Shown here in pieces: positions 51,919 through 52,301 of a stretch of 52,301 nucleotides of DNA. The DNA is taken from contig JAGOJI010000003.1 in the NCBI GenBank assembly GCA_017995195.1, positions 1 to 52,301 of the forward strand. Direction: 5' to 3'. The DNA comes from Cloacibacterium sp. (lineage in GTDB: Bacteria; Bacteroidota; Bacteroidia; Flavobacteriales; Weeksellaceae). Under the pieces are notes generated by a model. The model was not told the DNA's origin and searched no databases. It worked only from the letters and a program-made list of their open reading frames with translations. A program made the position numbers and the translations under genes. Numbering within the stretch: position 1 is the first letter of the stretch; every line of letters begins with the position of its first letter.

Positions 51919-52301
51919 CTAAATATTATCTTCTTTACTTATTTCTTTTGCTGAAGCACTCTCGATAGCTTTTTGCTTTTCTGCCTCAGGTTTTTGATAA
52001 TGATTGGCAGAAATTACCGAGTGTCTGCTGATATTTCTCGGACCTTCTATATTCCAATGCTTCAAATCTTTTCGCTCGAACCTGCACGTATTACAGATAA
52101 ATTCTTCTACTTCACCGTATTCGTCTTTTCGTGCAGTAACCCTCAATATTTCATCACCTTTCATCCAAAGAACTGCTTTTCCGTTGCATTTGTCGCATTT
52201 GCAAGTAGCATCTACAGGCTTGGTAAACCATACTCTACTGCTAAAGCGGAAAGTTCTGTCGGTTAATGCTCCTACAGGGCATACATCAACCATGTTTCCT
52301 G
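51919..52301 (-). CDS. nuoG: NADH-quinone oxidoreductase subunit G, partial (N-terminus beyond window)
   Basis: About 127 C-terminal residues are visible, starting GNMVDVCPVGALTDRTFRF. Four Cys (CKC, DKC and CNTC) bind an Fe-S cluster. The protein then ends after RNISRHSVISANHYQKPEAEKQ, so the large molybdopterin-like domain of E. coli NuoG is absent. This short form is known in Bacteroidetes. First visible gene of the nuo run; nuoE and nuoF would be upstream outside. Confidence 0.88.
   Translation of the reverse strand, partial: GNMVDVCPVGALTDRTFRFSSRVWFTKPVDATCKCDKCNGKAVLWMKGDEILRVTARKDEYGEVEEFICNTCRFERKDLKHWNIEGPRNISRHSVISANHYQKPEAEKQKAIESASAKEISKEDNI

Noticed and set aside
51919-52301. 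A truncated or pseudogene nuoG
   Set aside because: Short NuoG without the molybdopterin-like domain is normal in Bacteroidetes, and the visible part has all Fe-S Cys; the missing N-terminus is due to the window edge.

Overview
The window is AT-rich and comes from the Bacteroidota, most likely Flavobacteriales and probably a Weeksellaceae-type genome (Chryseobacterium, Elizabethkingia, Bergeyella or Riemerella-like). The evidence is a GldH gliding-motility lipoprotein next to ricT, a NuoG that stops early, DUF4252/GIN surface proteins, SxxC-type lipoprotein signals and several promoters of the flavobacterial form TTG-N19-21-TAnnTTTG. The species cannot be fixed from the sequence alone. Most genes lie on the minus strand.

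Layout. 1-2.2 kb: a receptor-like adenylate cyclase, cut by the window edge and starting with TTG. 2.4-4.5 kb: urocanate hydratase (hutU), carrying an in-frame palindromic element. 4.5-5.2 kb: tRNA-Pro(GGG), then at once a cobalamin-riboswitch-like leader with a terminator, then an acyl-CoA thioesterase. 5.4-9.2 kb: purine genes purM, purN and purH, with a DUF559 nuclease gene flanked by inverted palindromic repeats between purN and purH. 9.28-9.45 kb: a promoter, a tiny ORF with two stops and a strong terminator, all in front of purM. 9.5-19.2 kb: a small membrane protein, acyl-CoA dehydrogenase divergent from a long-chain acyl-CoA ligase, a TetR regulator divergent from a lipoprotein beta-carbonic anhydrase, an iron-type alcohol dehydrogenase, gamma-glutamyltranspeptidase and an aldehyde dehydrogenase. 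19.4-24.2 kb: folE, a class A penicillin-binding protein, gldH and ricT. 24.3-28.9 kb (plus strand): hutI, hutG, cysS, a cupin and a lipoprotein. 29.1-39.4 kb: a membrane protein and the nickel/urease island (UreH-type transporter, ureD, ureG, ureF, ureE, a 700-base structured gap, ureC, ureB, ureA, urea transporter, hypB, hypA and an unknown exported protein). 39.5-41.0 kb: guaB. 41.3-44.3 kb: an ECF sigma factor operon with a membrane protein and two DUF4252 proteins. 44.4-52.3 kb: complex I genes nuoG (partial), H, I, J, K, L, M, N.

How the genes work together. The urease island looks like a self-contained unit: urea uptake, nickel uptake, HypA/HypB nickel handling without any hydrogenase gene in view, the three urease subunits and four accessory proteins. 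With the hut genes (histidine to glutamate) and an exported carbonic anhydrase, the window holds much ammonia- and bicarbonate-related chemistry, as expected of an amino-acid-using, possibly host-associated bacterium. The hut genes are split over two loci and hutH is not in the window.

The non-coding part is the most unusual. It has three loci of degenerate repeats that all share a 7-base period, two protein- or gene-associated palindromic repeat families, an 82-bp MITE-like element with 13-bp inverted ends and a 5-bp direct repeat, and several structured RNA candidates. All functional calls are from reading motifs; no searches were run.
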